From contig QVMW01000023.1 in the NCBI GenBank assembly GCA_003417655.1, positions 1 to 44,545 of the forward strand: a stretch of 44,545 nt of DNA, in the 5' to 3' direction. The stretch comes from Rhodobacteraceae bacterium 63075. GTDB taxonomy: Bacteria; Pseudomonadota; Alphaproteobacteria; Rhodobacterales; Rhodobacteraceae. This document shows positions 1-8,806 of this stretch, piece after piece; position 1 is the stretch's first letter, and each line of letters opens with the position of its first letter. Made by a program: the position numbers and the translations under genes. The notes beneath the pieces are model-generated. The model searched no databases and had not been told where the DNA came from. It saw only the letters and a list, made by a program, of their open reading frames with translations.

Positions 1-17
1 CGCCGCTCTTCCGATCT
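1..17. other. Probable Illumina adapter remnant at the contig edge
   Basis: Read on the minus strand, bases 17 down to 3 are AGATCGGAAGAGCGG, identical to the first 15 bases of the older Illumina paired-end adapter. The universal adapter matches over 14 bases. The match lies at the extreme end of the window, where untrimmed read-through would sit. The bases are most likely not genomic and the last codons of the SDR fragment read through them should be ignored. A chance match of this length exactly at an end is improbable but cannot be excluded from the sequence alone. Confidence 0.8.
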
Positions 18-249
18 GTATATCGGAGAAGGTTTTCTCAAGGGCGATCGGATCTGACACATCACAGCGAAAGGGGCTTATATTGTGGGATATAAGCGCG
101 GTTTCCTCCAATTGTTCAGGGCGCCGTCCCAGAGCGGCGACTGCGGCACCGCGCTCGGCCAGACGGCGGGCAAGGGAGCGACCGAGACCAGATCCAGCCC
201 CCGTGACAACACAGGCTCCGGAAAGAAGTTTGTTCGCCGGGTCACCCAT
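1..249 (-). CDS. Short-chain dehydrogenase/reductase, N-terminal fragment cut by the window edge
   Basis: An ATG at 249 opens a frame that runs off the left end. About 77 residues are genomic before the adapter-like bases. After a short lead comes VVTGAGSGLG, the TGxxxGxG cofactor-binding turn of classical SDR enzymes. An arginine-rich helix and a beta strand follow, then CDVSD, the acidic segment that closes over the adenine ring. The fold is therefore a Rossmann NAD(P)-dependent oxidoreductase. The catalytic Ser-Tyr-Lys part is missing, so the substrate cannot be told. The start overlaps the end of the GMC oxidoreductase gene by 8 bases, which suggests it is the third gene of the operon with the acyltransferase. 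Confidence 0.8.
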   Translation of the reverse strand, partial: MGDPANKLLSGACVVTGAGSGLGRSLARRLAERGAAVAALGRRPEQLEETALISHNISPFRCDVSDPIALEKTFSDIQIGRAA

Positions 250-1801
250 CAGAGCCTCTTTGCAAGATTGCCTCGCTCACGCGAAGCGCTTGAGCTGCGA
301 TCGTGAGCGATGGATTGACACCTGTCGAGCTAGGCATAAAGCTGGCGTCTGCGACATACAGGTTCGAGATCTCATGTGAGCGGCCATCTGCGCGCAGCAC
401 GGATGACGCCGCATTATCCCCGAAGCGCATGGTTCCGCACGGGTGGCCGAAGTTGAGCTCTGGTGCACCGGAAAGAAGCAAGCGTCTTTGTCCCTTGAAG
501 GCGGAACGCAGGGCTTTTCGGAAAACCTTGCGCCGCTTGCGCAGCTCCTTCGACAACCGGTATTCAAAAGCGATTTCGTCAGTCTCTGTCGGCAGGACGC
601 GGTTTTCATCATATGGGAAGTCTTCCATCAGCCCGACGAATATCTTGGCCTCGCCGAGCAATGTCGCTGCAAGGGCAGCAGGCAGTCGTGCGATCTCCCG
701 TGCCAGGCGCGAGCCGCCGACTTGGCTGCGTGCCAAACGTTGGCGGATATAGTGGAGAATCTCACCATATGAAGCGTTTATGCCCATGGACTGAACCATA
801 CCGAGTCGCATGCCATCTTTGCAAAGAATGTCTCGGAAACCCAATGATTTGGAAGGCAAGCCTCCCTTGAGGCCCGGCCAGACCGCAAGCATCTCGTTGA
901 CATGGAACATGAGGCCGCGACCAACAAGGCCAGAGATGTTGGCGATCCCATTCGGATCGGTTTCAGAGGTTGACGTCAGGCAGAGGCGCGGGGTTCCAAA
1001 TGCGCCCCCGGCGAGAACGACGACAGGAGCATTCAACATCAGCGTTTCTCCGGCGCGTCTTGCCCAGAGGCTGGTTATCTCTCCTGCTTCACTTTCAAGT
1101 TTTGTAACCTCGGTGCAGTCCAGCAACGCGGCATTGCCAGTGGCGAGTGCGGGCTCCACTCCCGCTGAGCGCCCGTCCATCTTGCAATCACGGGGACATT
1201 TGAAACCAAGGCACTCATTGCAGTTTTCCAACCGACGGATGGCCGAGTGGAGATGATACGGCGTCATACTGGCTTCTCGCAGCCTTTGCGAAATATGCTT
1301 GTCGACTTCATTCATCGGGTGTGGAACGGCCAATTCACCAGATGGCGGCGGCGAGAGCGGGCAGGGCGCGCCCGAGACATGAAATAGGGCTTCCGCGCGA
1401 GACAGGTAAGGTTCGAATTCCGCGTAGCTAACAGGCCAAGCTCCATTCGGATGCGGGCAGGTTTCGCAGTCGTCGAGATCGTGAGGTGCGGGGCGTTCCA
1501 ACGTCGCGGCATAGAATGAGGAGCTTCCACCCAGACCTGCCCCCAGAGGACCAAAGAAAAGGTTCTTCTTACCATCAATTATCGCGCGCATTTGCCCCGG
1601 CCACAGGCCGCGTGCCAGTCGCGCTTCCGGAACGAAAATATCGTGGCTCAAAGGGGTTTGTTCCCGTCTGTGACCCTTTGGGCCCTTCTCGACGAAAAGC
1701 ACCTTCTTGCCAGCTTCCGCAAGCGCGCGGCCCACTGTACCACCGCCGATCCCGGTCCCGACGACGATTACGTCCCAATTGTGATCCAGCGGAGAGTTCA
1801 T
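242..1801 (-). CDS. GMC-family FAD-dependent oxidoreductase
   Basis: A 519-residue protein of the glucose-methanol-choline oxidoreductase family, which oxidises alcohol groups using FAD. The N-terminus carries the dinucleotide-binding turn VVGTGIGGGTVGRAL (residues 12-26). The C-terminus has HPCGTMRFG with the likely active-site histidine region, then NLYVADASFMPSSTGVNPSL, the typical FAD-closing segment. Two Cys clusters (CETCPHP and CNECLGFKCPRDC) are seen, as in bacterial choline-dehydrogenase-like members. A longer upstream frame exists, but the ATG at 1801 is preferred because it overlaps the acyltransferase stop as ATGA, giving translational coupling. The substrate is unknown. The context of a membrane acyltransferase and an SDR suggests modification of a lipid or surface glycan. 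Confidence 0.85.
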   Translation of the reverse strand: MNSPLDHNWDVIVVGTGIGGGTVGRALAEAGKKVLFVEKGPKGHRREQTPLSHDIFVPEARLARGLWPGQMRAIIDGKKNLFFGPLGAGLGGSSSFYAATLERPAPHDLDDCETCPHPNGAWPVSYAEFEPYLSRAEALFHVSGAPCPLSPPPSGELAVPHPMNEVDKHISQRLREASMTPYHLHSAIRRLENCNECLGFKCPRDCKMDGRSAGVEPALATGNAALLDCTEVTKLESEAGEITSLWARRAGETLMLNAPVVVLAGGAFGTPRLCLTSTSETDPNGIANISGLVGRGLMFHVNEMLAVWPGLKGGLPSKSLGFRDILCKDGMRLGMVQSMGINASYGEILHYIRQRLARSQVGGSRLAREIARLPAALAATLLGEAKIFVGLMEDFPYDENRVLPTETDEIAFEYRLSKELRKRRKVFRKALRSAFKGQRRLLLSGAPELNFGHPCGTMRFGDNAASSVLRADGRSHEISNLYVADASFMPSSTGVNPSLTIAAQALRVSEAILQRGSDG

Positions 1802-3780
1802 TTCTTTGAGTTCCCTTCGAATAGGATTTGGAAGAGAGGGCGAATGGTGCGCGCGGCTGAATTGGTTATGTGGTTGTTGTCGAAATAGAGGCTCTCTTCG
1901 CCATCCAAGGCAGAACAAATGCGCGCATCGCAGAACTTATCCCAGCTTTCTAGAACTTTCGCGTCTCCAAAGGCTTCACGCGCAAGGGACTGGCGCTGTT
2001 GCACTGCGTTTCGGGATATCCGCGCGGTCTTCGCAACCTGTCCGGGCGCTCTGTGGCCATGTGCCAGGTCTCTGGCGGCGCGCCGACTGTCATAGAGAGG
2101 AACTTCAGGAATTTGTTCGAAAACAAAGACTTGATCGAACTCTGATCGCAATCGGCGCAAAGTCTGTTCGATGCCGGTTCGCAGGACTGAGGTGTTGTCC
2201 GCTTTGCCATGGCCCATGAGCCTGATCGTATTGCCCTCGTCAAGCCCGATGCCATGGCCTGTCGCATAATAGGACCAGCGCCCGACAAGCAACACCGTAT
2301 GAACGGAATCAAGCGCGTCAATGTCACGCTCAATGACTGACTTCACTTTCGTGCAGGCGGCGTCTTCTGAAGGCGTAGCATAGCTTTCGGTCTTCGACAC
2401 GCCAAAGAGAGGCGGACACCCTGCGTGCCAGATGATCAGGCCGGGCGCATCAGCCTCCCAAGACGCCATTTCGAGGCCTTCCTTGATGGCGCGCACATGG
2501 CTGTCCCCCCATATCAATACCTCGGGCGCACCTTCTGGCCCGATGGGGCAGAGTTCGACACCGGCGAAGGGGCCGATATCCGGCACGTGGCAGCGAGACC
2601 AGTCTTGCAAGAAATCTCCGCTGGCTTTGATGTGAGCCTGTGTCGCCCGATCGAATCGTTGAGGAAGGCCATCGTGAAGATAGACGAAGAGCCCGAAGCC
2701 CAGTGTTATGGCGGATGGAGCGGCCAGAGCAGCCAGAACCTTTCGCCCGCTGGTGCGGGTGATCTGGCGAAACGGGGTCTCGATGAAACGCCAGGAAAGT
2801 GTAGCCAGCGCAAAGCTCAGCGCAATCCAGATGCCGACTTCGAGCCATCCTGAATAACCGTCACGCCAGTAGTTGGAGTAGACGAAGACAGGCCAATGCC
2901 AAAGATAGAGCGAATAGGAAATTTTCCCGATGAAGACTGGGCCGGATTTGGAAAGCAACCCGTTGACCAAGTTACCGGACCTCCCGTTGACAAGCAGCAA
3001 CAAGGTTCCCGCGACGGGTAGCAAGGCTTGCCAGCCGGGGAAGCCACGCGCTTCATCAATCCAGAAAAATGAGAGCAGCACGAACGACAGGCCCAGCCAA
3101 CTGATCCAGGCCGGTCCGTGAAACGTCTGCTTTCCTGCCATCGACAGGGCGAGCAATACCCCTGCAAGCAATTCCCATGCGCGGAAGTGGAAGAGGTAGA
3201 ATGTGGCGGTCTGATGTGTCGGCGTCAGCCAGATGGTTGCGGCGAGCGACGCAAGGAAACTCAGCCATAGGACCACGAGCAGAAGTCTTTTCCATCGGGC
3301 GGCCAGCAATATGATCAAAGGCAGAGCAATGTAGAATTGTTCTTCCACCGAGAGTGACCAAGTATGCAGCAAAACCTTGCTTTCGGCCCCTATGTCGAAA
3401 TAGCCTTCACCACGGAAAAAGAGCACGTTGCTTAAGTAGACGGTCGCAGCGACCAGAGATTTTCCATATTCGCGGAATTCGAATGGTAGCAAGATCAACC
3501 AACCAACAAGGCTCGTAGCGAAGGCCATCGCAAAAAACGCTGGTGCAAGGCGTTTCACACGGCGAATGTAAAAACGCGCGAGGTTCAGCCCGTTGGTGTC
3601 GGTATATTCACGCCAAAGCAGTCCACCGATCAGATATCCGGAAATCACGAAGAAAACATCGACGCCCGCAAATCCCCCATCGAGACTGGGTGTGCCAAAA
3701 TGGTAGAGCACGACCGGCAGGATCGCGATCGTACGAAGCCCGTCGATTTCCGGGCGATAGGCGTGAGTTTCTTGCGACAT
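1798..3780 (-). CDS. Acyltransferase-3 membrane protein with C-terminal SGNH domain (OafA-like)
   Basis: A 660-residue protein. The N-terminal half is an acyltransferase-3 domain: it starts YRPEIDGLRTIAILPVVLYH, contains the expected R/E and H motifs, and has about ten hydrophobic helices. The soluble C-terminal part is an SGNH-type domain, with LIWGDSHVRA holding the nucleophile serine and FDNNHIT giving the Asp-x-x-His pair near the end. Such fusions O-acetylate lipopolysaccharide, exopolysaccharide or peptidoglycan sugars at the inner membrane and periplasm. The frame stays open upstream of 3780, but the ATG at 3780 (MSQETHAYRPEIDG) fits the family start. The upstream extension would run into the divergent paa promoter. 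It is the first gene of a minus-strand operon with the GMC oxidoreductase and SDR. Confidence 0.9.
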   Translation of the reverse strand: MSQETHAYRPEIDGLRTIAILPVVLYHFGTPSLDGGFAGVDVFFVISGYLIGGLLWREYTDTNGLNLARFYIRRVKRLAPAFFAMAFATSLVGWLILLPFEFREYGKSLVAATVYLSNVLFFRGEGYFDIGAESKVLLHTWSLSVEEQFYIALPLIILLAARWKRLLLVVLWLSFLASLAATIWLTPTHQTATFYLFHFRAWELLAGVLLALSMAGKQTFHGPAWISWLGLSFVLLSFFWIDEARGFPGWQALLPVAGTLLLLVNGRSGNLVNGLLSKSGPVFIGKISYSLYLWHWPVFVYSNYWRDGYSGWLEVGIWIALSFALATLSWRFIETPFRQITRTSGRKVLAALAAPSAITLGFGLFVYLHDGLPQRFDRATQAHIKASGDFLQDWSRCHVPDIGPFAGVELCPIGPEGAPEVLIWGDSHVRAIKEGLEMASWEADAPGLIIWHAGCPPLFGVSKTESYATPSEDAACTKVKSVIERDIDALDSVHTVLLVGRWSYYATGHGIGLDEGNTIRLMGHGKADNTSVLRTGIEQTLRRLRSEFDQVFVFEQIPEVPLYDSRRAARDLAHGHRAPGQVAKTARISRNAVQQRQSLAREAFGDAKVLESWDKFCDARICSALDGEESLYFDNNHITNSAARTIRPLFQILFEGNSKK

Positions 3781-3871
3781 GAAAAGTGTTGTGCTCGATT
3801 CTTGCGACCACTCAACTCGTAATGCTGCAATAGGGCGGTTTTTTGGCTGGAATGGCGGAGAATCTGGAGCA

Positions 3872-3914
3872 TTCGTTACATCAAATACCTCAAGGCGTAA
3901 AAAAATGTAACGAA
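3872..3914. promoter_or_regulatory. 9-bp inverted repeat in the divergent acyltransferase/paaJ promoter region
   Basis: TTCGTTACA at 3872-3880 is the exact reverse complement of TGTAACGAA at 3906-3914, with 25 bases between the arms. A related half-site (ATCGTTAG) follows near 3928. The right arm ends four bases before the putative -35 box of paaJ, so a bound protein could block or activate the promoter. The spacing is wide for one TetR dimer and could serve two. The cognate regulator is unknown; PaaR or PaaX are the local candidates. Confidence 0.5.
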
Positions 3915-3918
3915 AGAC

Positions 3919-3947
3919 TTGCTGCGAATCGTTAGCATAGGCATATT
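3919..3947 (+). promoter_or_regulatory. Candidate sigma-70-type promoter of the paaJ-A-B-C-D-E operon
   Basis: TTGCTG at 3919-3924 and CATATT at 3942-3947 are separated by 17 bases and lie 36 bases before the paaJ start. The match to the TTGACA/TATAAT consensus is moderate, as expected for a regulated promoter. It adjoins the 9-bp inverted repeat. Confidence 0.4.
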
Positions 3948-3982
3948 GAGACGGCAGCAGGACACGTTTCAGGAGAAGGGGT

Positions 3983-5188
3983 TTGGCAGAAGCCTTTATT
4001 TGCGACGCCACGCGCACGCCGATCGGGCGATATGGTGGATCACTCAGCACAATTCGCGCCGATGACCTGGCTTCATTGCCCATAGCGGCACTCAAGGCGC
4101 GCAACGAAGGGGTTGATTGGGCCAAGGTAGACGATGTGGTTTACGGATCCGCCAACCAGGCGGGAGAAGATAATCGCAACGTTGCGCGCATGGCAGGCCT
4201 GCTGGCCGGATTGCCGACGGAAGTGCCCGGGACCACGATCAATCGACTCTGCGCTTCGGGAATGGATGCCGTCGGCATGGCCGCACGTGCGATCAAGGCG
4301 GGCGATTATGACCTCGCGATTGCCGGTGGCGTTGAAAGTATGAGCCGCGCGCCGTTTGTCATGCCCAAGGCGCAGACCGCGTTCTCGCGAAGCACCGCCG
4401 TATATGACACGACAATTGGCTGGCGCTTCGTCAATCCGAGGATGCAGGCAGAATTCGGAACGCACTCGATGCCCGAAACAGCTGACAATGTCGCTGATGA
4501 CTATGGCGTTTCCCGCGCCGATCAGGACGCTTTCGCAGAGCGTTCGCAGGCACGCTGGGAAGCAGCACAGGCCGAAGGTCGTTTCGCAGACGAGATAACT
4601 CCCGTAGCGATCCCGCAGCGCAAGGGCGATCCGATCGTTTTTGAAATAGATGAGCATCCGCGCCCCGGCACGAGCACGGAAAAACTGGCCGGGCTACGCG
4701 GCATCAATGGTGATGGCAAGACGGTGACGGCCGGGAACGCGTCGGGTGTAAACGATGGCGCGGCCGCCATCCTGCTCGCGTCGGAAGCCGCGGCAAATGA
4801 ACATGATCTGCAGCCGATTGCGCGCATTGTGGGGATGTCGGTTGCGGGTGTGGAGCCGCGGATCATGGGTATCGGTCCGGTGCCGGCGAGCCGAAAAGTG
4901 CTCTCGCGGGCAGGATTGGATGTCAGCGACATGGACGTTATCGAACTGAACGAAGCATTCGCGAGCCAAGGCCTTGCGACACTTCGTGAGTTGGGAGTTG
5001 CCGATGATGCCGAATACGTGAACCCGAACGGTGGGGCGATCGCTATGGGGCACCCGTTGGGCATGTCGGGCGCACGACTTGTCATGTCGGCAGCCTACGA
5101 ACTCAAGCGCCGTAAAGGTCGCTATGCTCTTTGCACGATGTGCGTGGGCGTGGGGCAGGGCGCAGCAATCATTATCGAACGCGTCTGA
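3983..5188 (+). CDS. paaJ: 3-oxoadipyl-CoA thiolase (PaaJ/PcaF)
   Basis: A 401-residue thiolase that cleaves 3-oxoadipyl-CoA to acetyl-CoA and succinyl-CoA, and in the phenylacetate route also thiolyses the dehydro form. The acyl-accepting cysteine is C90 in [11 protein letters not shown]. The base pair is H357 in [11 protein letters not shown] and C387 in [10 protein letters not shown]. Length is exactly that of PcaF/PaaJ. The start codon is TTG at 3983, supported by AGGAG at 3971-3975 and by homology starting at [17 protein letters not shown]. It heads the operon and is followed 13 bases later by paaA. PcaF of the beta-ketoadipate pathway is equally similar by motif; the paa context favours paaJ. 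Confidence 0.93.
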   Translation: MAEAFICDATRTPIGRYGGSLSTIRADDLASLPIAALKARNEGVDWAKVDDVVYGSANQAGEDNRNVARMAGLLAGLPTEVPGTTINRLCASGMDAVGMAARAIKAGDYDLAIAGGVESMSRAPFVMPKAQTAFSRSTAVYDTTIGWRFVNPRMQAEFGTHSMPETADNVADDYGVSRADQDAFAERSQARWEAAQAEGRFADEITPVAIPQRKGDPIVFEIDEHPRPGTSTEKLAGLRGINGDGKTVTAGNASGVNDGAAAILLASEAAANEHDLQPIARIVGMSVAGVEPRIMGIGPVPASRKVLSRAGLDVSDMDVIELNEAFASQGLATLRELGVADDAEYVNPNGGAIAMGHPLGMSGARLVMSAAYELKRRKGRYALCTMCVGVGQGAAIIIERV

Positions 5189-5201
5189 GGAGGGCCGTAA
5201 A

Positions 5202-6194
5202 ATGTATGCACAGATGGTAAAATCCACGGGTAAGGGTGTTAAATCCCGAGACGAAATGAGCCCCGAGGAAGCCGCATTCCAGGATCGTATCGATGCGGAT
5301 ATCAAGATCGAGCCGAAGGATTGGATGCCGGATGGGTATCGCAAGACACTGATCCGCCAGATTGGCCAGCACGCGCATTCGGAAATCGTCGGGCAATTGC
5401 CCGAGGGCAACTGGATCACTCGCGCTCCGACGCTGGAGCGCAAGGCGATCCTTCTGGCCAAGGTCCAGGATGAGGCCGGTCATGGGCTCTACCTCTATTG
5501 CGCAGCCGAGACCCTCGGGGTCAGCCGTGACGATTTGACCGAGCAGCTCCTTGATGGCCGCATGAAATACTCTTCGATCTTCAACTACCCGACCTTGAAC
5601 TGGGCCGATATCGGTGCAGTTGGCTGGCTGGTTGATGGCGCAGCGATCATGAACCAGGTGCCCCTTCAGCGCACCTCCTACGGACCTTACAGCCGTGCGA
5701 TGATCCGTATCTGCAAAGAGGAAAGCTTTCATCAGCGCCAAGGCTACGACATCATGATGAAGATGGCGCAGGGAACCGAGGCGCAGCGCCGTATGGCCCA
5801 AGACGCCCTGAACCGCTTCTGGTACCCGTCTCTTATGATGTTCGGGCCTTCCGACAAGGACAGCGTCCATTCGGCACAATCCCTCGCCTGGAAAATCAAG
5901 ATCGATACGAATGACGAGCTTCGCCAGAAGTTCGTCGATCAGACCGTGCCGCAAGCGGAGTATCTCGGCCTGACGATCCCCGACGACAACCTCGCCTGGA
6001 ATGAGGAAAAGGGCGGTCATGATTTTTCCGAACCTGATTGGTCAGAATTTTTCGATGTGGTTAAGGGCAATGGGCCTTGCAACAAGGACCGGCTCGATGC
6101 TCGCAACAAGGCCTGGGAAGATGGCGCCTGGGTCCGGGAAGGCCTGCTGGCCCATGCGGAGAAACGCGCAGCCCGCAAGACGGCCGCTGAATAA
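5202..6194 (+). CDS. paaA: Phenylacetyl-CoA 1,2-epoxidase catalytic subunit PaaA
   Basis: A 330-residue ferritin-fold oxygenase subunit that inserts oxygen into the ring of phenylacetyl-CoA. The diiron ligands can be read: E61 (HSEIVGQL), E91 and H94 (QDEAGH), D136 ([10 protein letters not shown]), and E174 and H177 (EESFH). The ATG at 5202 is chosen over upstream in-frame starts because GAGGAGG lies at 5187-5193 and overlaps the paaJ stop. The product works with PaaC as an A-C core, with PaaB as bridging subunit and PaaE as reductase. All five genes follow in the standard order. Confidence 0.96.
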   Translation: MYAQMVKSTGKGVKSRDEMSPEEAAFQDRIDADIKIEPKDWMPDGYRKTLIRQIGQHAHSEIVGQLPEGNWITRAPTLERKAILLAKVQDEAGHGLYLYCAAETLGVSRDDLTEQLLDGRMKYSSIFNYPTLNWADIGAVGWLVDGAAIMNQVPLQRTSYGPYSRAMIRICKEESFHQRQGYDIMMKMAQGTEAQRRMAQDALNRFWYPSLMMFGPSDKDSVHSAQSLAWKIKIDTNDELRQKFVDQTVPQAEYLGLTIPDDNLAWNEEKGGHDFSEPDWSEFFDVVKGNGPCNKDRLDARNKAWEDGAWVREGLLAHAEKRAARKTAAE

Positions 6195-6205
6195 GGAGAT
6201 TTCAA

Positions 6206-6490
6206 ATGAGCAAGGAATGGCCCCTTTGGGAAGTTTTCATCCGTGGGCAGCATGGCCTGTCTCACCGGCATGTCGGCAGCCTGCATGCACCTGACGCGGA
6301 AATGGCAATCAAGAACGCGCGTGACGTCTATACACGCCGCAACGAAGGTCAGAGCATCTGGGTTGTCGAGGCACGGCACATTACAGCCTCGAGCCCGTCG
6401 GAAAAAGGGCCGCTCTATGAGCCATCCGAAAGCAAGGTTTACCGCCATCCGACCTTTTTCGACATTCCTGATGACGTGGGGGCGATGTGA
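6206..6490 (+). CDS. paaB: Phenylacetyl-CoA epoxidase subunit PaaB
   Basis: A 94-residue protein matching PaaB in size and in its signature WPLWEVFIRG...LSHRHVGSLHAPD and the downstream IWVVEA. PaaB has no cofactor and links PaaA-C dimers to each other. It lies 11 bases after paaA with AAGGAG as ribosome site. Its stop TGA shares one base with the ATG of paaC (TGATG), implying coupled translation. Confidence 0.95.
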   Translation: MSKEWPLWEVFIRGQHGLSHRHVGSLHAPDAEMAIKNARDVYTRRNEGQSIWVVEARHITASSPSEKGPLYEPSESKVYRHPTFFDIPDDVGAM

Positions 6491-7242
6491 TGAACACGCT
6501 GCATGAGTTCGCGCTCCGCATGGGGGACAATGTCCTTGTGCTTGGGCATCGCGTGTCCGAATGGTGTGGGCATGCGCCGGTGCTGGAAGAAGACATCGCT
6601 CTGGCCAACAGCGCGCTCGACCTGATTGGCCAGACGCAGCTTTGGCTCGGTCTGGCGGCAGACGCTGAGGGTTCCGGCAAGAGCGCGGATGACCTAGCGT
6701 TTCTTCGGGATGCTTGGGATTTCCGGAATGCGCTGCTTTGTGAACTGCCCAACGGGGATTTCGGCCAGACGCTCATGCGCCAGTATCTCTTCGATGCGTG
6801 GCACCTTATCATGCTCGGAAAGCTCACGTCTTCCAGCGAGGAGCGCGTGGCGGAAATTGCCGACAAGGCTATCAAGGAAGTGAGCTATCACGTGGAGCGC
6901 TCGCGTGACACGGTGATAGGCCTTGGCGACGGCACCGAAGAGAGCCACGCCCGCGTGCAGGCGGCGCTGGATTACCTTTATCCCTACGTCGGCGAGTTTT
7001 TTGTCAGCGATAAGGTCGACGAGGCTGCTGCGAGGGCGGGGATAGCCCCCCGGCTTGAGGATCTTCGCGGCGCGTATGATTTGGCTGTGGCCGAGACGAT
7101 GTCGGAAGCCACGCTGAAACTGCCCGAATCGGAGTTTGCCCATAAGGGCGGACGGACAGGCTCGATGCACACGGAACACTTGGGTCACATGCTAACGCAG
7201 ATGCAATGGTTGCAACGCGCCTATCCGGGTGCAACGTGGTAA
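6490..7242 (+). CDS. paaC: Phenylacetyl-CoA epoxidase structural subunit PaaC
   Basis: A 250-residue ferritin-fold subunit close in length to the usual 248. PaaC pairs with PaaA and is needed for substrate binding, but is not the iron-bearing active site in characterised enzymes. The sequence keeps recognisable PaaC blocks: LGHRVSEWCGHAPVLEED, ANSALDLIGQTQ and WHLIMLGKL near residue 100. The ATG at 6490 overlaps the paaB stop. An in-frame GTG at 6487 is a possible alternative one codon earlier. Confidence 0.95.
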   Translation: MNTLHEFALRMGDNVLVLGHRVSEWCGHAPVLEEDIALANSALDLIGQTQLWLGLAADAEGSGKSADDLAFLRDAWDFRNALLCELPNGDFGQTLMRQYLFDAWHLIMLGKLTSSSEERVAEIADKAIKEVSYHVERSRDTVIGLGDGTEESHARVQAALDYLYPYVGEFFVSDKVDEAAARAGIAPRLEDLRGAYDLAVAETMSEATLKLPESEFAHKGGRTGSMHTEHLGHMLTQMQWLQRAYPGATW

Positions 7243-7247
7243 TTGCG

Positions 7248-7715
7248 ATGGGTATTTGTAAACCGGAGCCGCAAGACGTTCTGGACTGGCTTGATGATGT
7301 GCCGGATCCCGAAATTCCGGCAATCAGCCTCGTCGACCTCGGCATCATTCGCGATGTGGCATGGCGTGGAGACACGCTCGAAGTCACGGTCACACCAACC
7401 TATTCGGGCTGCCCGGCGACCAGCGTTATCAACTTCGAAATAGAAAAGGCTCTGCGGGATCACGGAGTCGAGAAGCTTGAACTCAAGCGTCAACTCAGCC
7501 CTCCTTGGACCACTGACTGGCTCTCTGAGAAGGGGCGTGCGAAACTCGAGGCATATGGGATCGCGCCGCCGCAGCCCGCGGGCGGTCCGAAGCATTGCCC
7601 GCAGTGTCAAAGCACAGATGTTGAGCGACTAAGCCAGTTCGGTTCAACCCCGTGCAAGGCCCAATGGCGCTGCAAGAGCTGCCTTGAGCCATTCGACTAT
7701 TTCAAATGCATCTGA
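7248..7715 (+). CDS. paaD: PaaD, iron-sulfur/maturation protein of the epoxidase
   Basis: A 155-residue protein with an N-terminal MIP18/DUF59 domain (DPEIPAISLVDLGIIRD, then TYSGCPAT with its cysteine). A C-terminal zinc-ribbon-like segment follows with HCPQC and CKSC pairs. PaaD is required for the epoxidase in vivo and belongs to the SufT-like metal-cluster assembly group. It is not part of the purified A-B-C-E enzyme. The ATG at 7248 gives the family start. A GTG at 7236, overlapping the paaC end, is a less likely alternative. No clear ribosome site is seen, so translation is probably coupled to paaC. Confidence 0.92.
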   Translation: MGICKPEPQDVLDWLDDVPDPEIPAISLVDLGIIRDVAWRGDTLEVTVTPTYSGCPATSVINFEIEKALRDHGVEKLELKRQLSPPWTTDWLSEKGRAKLEAYGIAPPQPAGGPKHCPQCQSTDVERLSQFGSTPCKAQWRCKSCLEPFDYFKCI

Positions 7716-7718
7716 GGT

Positions 7719-8795
7719 ATGAGCATGTCCCGTTTTCATGAGCTTGAAGTCACGGATATCCAAAAGACAATTCGCGATGCCGTTGTCGTAACCTTGAAGC
7801 CTCGCGCCGAAGCCGAGGGCGACTTCGACTTCACACAAGGCCAATACCTTACCTTTCGACGCGAATTCGACGGCGAGGAAATTCGCCGTTCCTATTCGAT
7901 CTGCTCGGGCAAGAATGAAGGCATCCTGCAAGTTGGAATCAAGCGAGTGGATGGCGGCGCCTTTTCAACCTGGGCAAATGAAGAGCTTCAGGTAGGTGAA
8001 CGGATTGAAGCCATGCCTCCGATGGGGCGTTTTCATGCGCCGCTAGATGCGAATGCACAGAAACACTACCTCGGGTTTGCTGGTGGGTCTGGTATCACCC
8101 CTGTTCTGTCTCTGATAAAAACAACGCTCGCTGCCGAGCCCGGTTCTTCGTTTACGCTCGTGTACGCCAACAAGGGCGTTTCGACGATCATGTTCCGCGA
8201 GGAATTGGAGGACCTGAAGAACACCTACATGGGCCGCTTCAACGTCGTTCACATTCTCGAAACGGATGCTCAGGAAATAGACCTGTTCAGCGGACTTGTC
8301 AGCGAGGAGAAATGCGCCGAGCTTTTCAAAGGCTGGATAGACATCGAAAGCGTCGACATGGCCTTCATTTGCGGGCCTGAGCCAATGATGCTCGGTATCG
8401 CGAAAGCACTCAAGACGCACGGCCTTGAAGACAGTCAGATCAAGTTCGAGCTTTTCGCTTCGTCTCAGCCGGGGCGGCTTAAGCAGCCGGCCAAATCAAA
8501 GACGGCTAGAGCGGGCGGAACCATCAAGCTCTCGGTGACTCTGGATGGTGCGACGCGCAGCATGGAGACTGGAGGCGATGAAAGCCTCCTAGACGTTGCC
8601 CGCTCAAACTCGCTTGATGCGCCCTATGCCTGCAAGGCTGGTGTGTGCTCCACGTGCCGCTGCCGTGTTCTGGAGGGGCAGGTAGAGATGCGTGCCAATC
8701 ACGCTTTGGAGGATTATGAAGTCGAGAAAGGCTATGTGCTCTCCTGCCAGGCCTTTCCCGTCAGCGAAGCCGTCAAGGTCGATTACGACCAGTAA
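7719..8795 (+). CDS. paaE: Phenylacetyl-CoA epoxidase reductase PaaE
   Basis: A 358-residue reductase with three domains in order: a flavin-binding barrel (RRSYSICSG near residue 50), an NAD(P)-binding domain (GGSGITPVLS near 120; ICGPEPMM near 220) and a C-terminal plant-type 2Fe-2S ferredoxin. The last has CKAGVCSTCRC plus a distant cysteine in LSCQAF. It passes electrons from NADPH to the diiron site of PaaA. Length and domain order match E. coli PaaE. The start ATG at 7719 lies three bases after the paaD stop; a second ATG two codons later is possible. Confidence 0.95.
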   Translation: MSMSRFHELEVTDIQKTIRDAVVVTLKPRAEAEGDFDFTQGQYLTFRREFDGEEIRRSYSICSGKNEGILQVGIKRVDGGAFSTWANEELQVGERIEAMPPMGRFHAPLDANAQKHYLGFAGGSGITPVLSLIKTTLAAEPGSSFTLVYANKGVSTIMFREELEDLKNTYMGRFNVVHILETDAQEIDLFSGLVSEEKCAELFKGWIDIESVDMAFICGPEPMMLGIAKALKTHGLEDSQIKFELFASSQPGRLKQPAKSKTARAGGTIKLSVTLDGATRSMETGGDESLLDVARSNSLDAPYACKAGVCSTCRCRVLEGQVEMRANHALEDYEVEKGYVLSCQAFPVSEAVKVDYDQ

Positions 8796-8806
8796 GGAGA
8801 CGTGTC

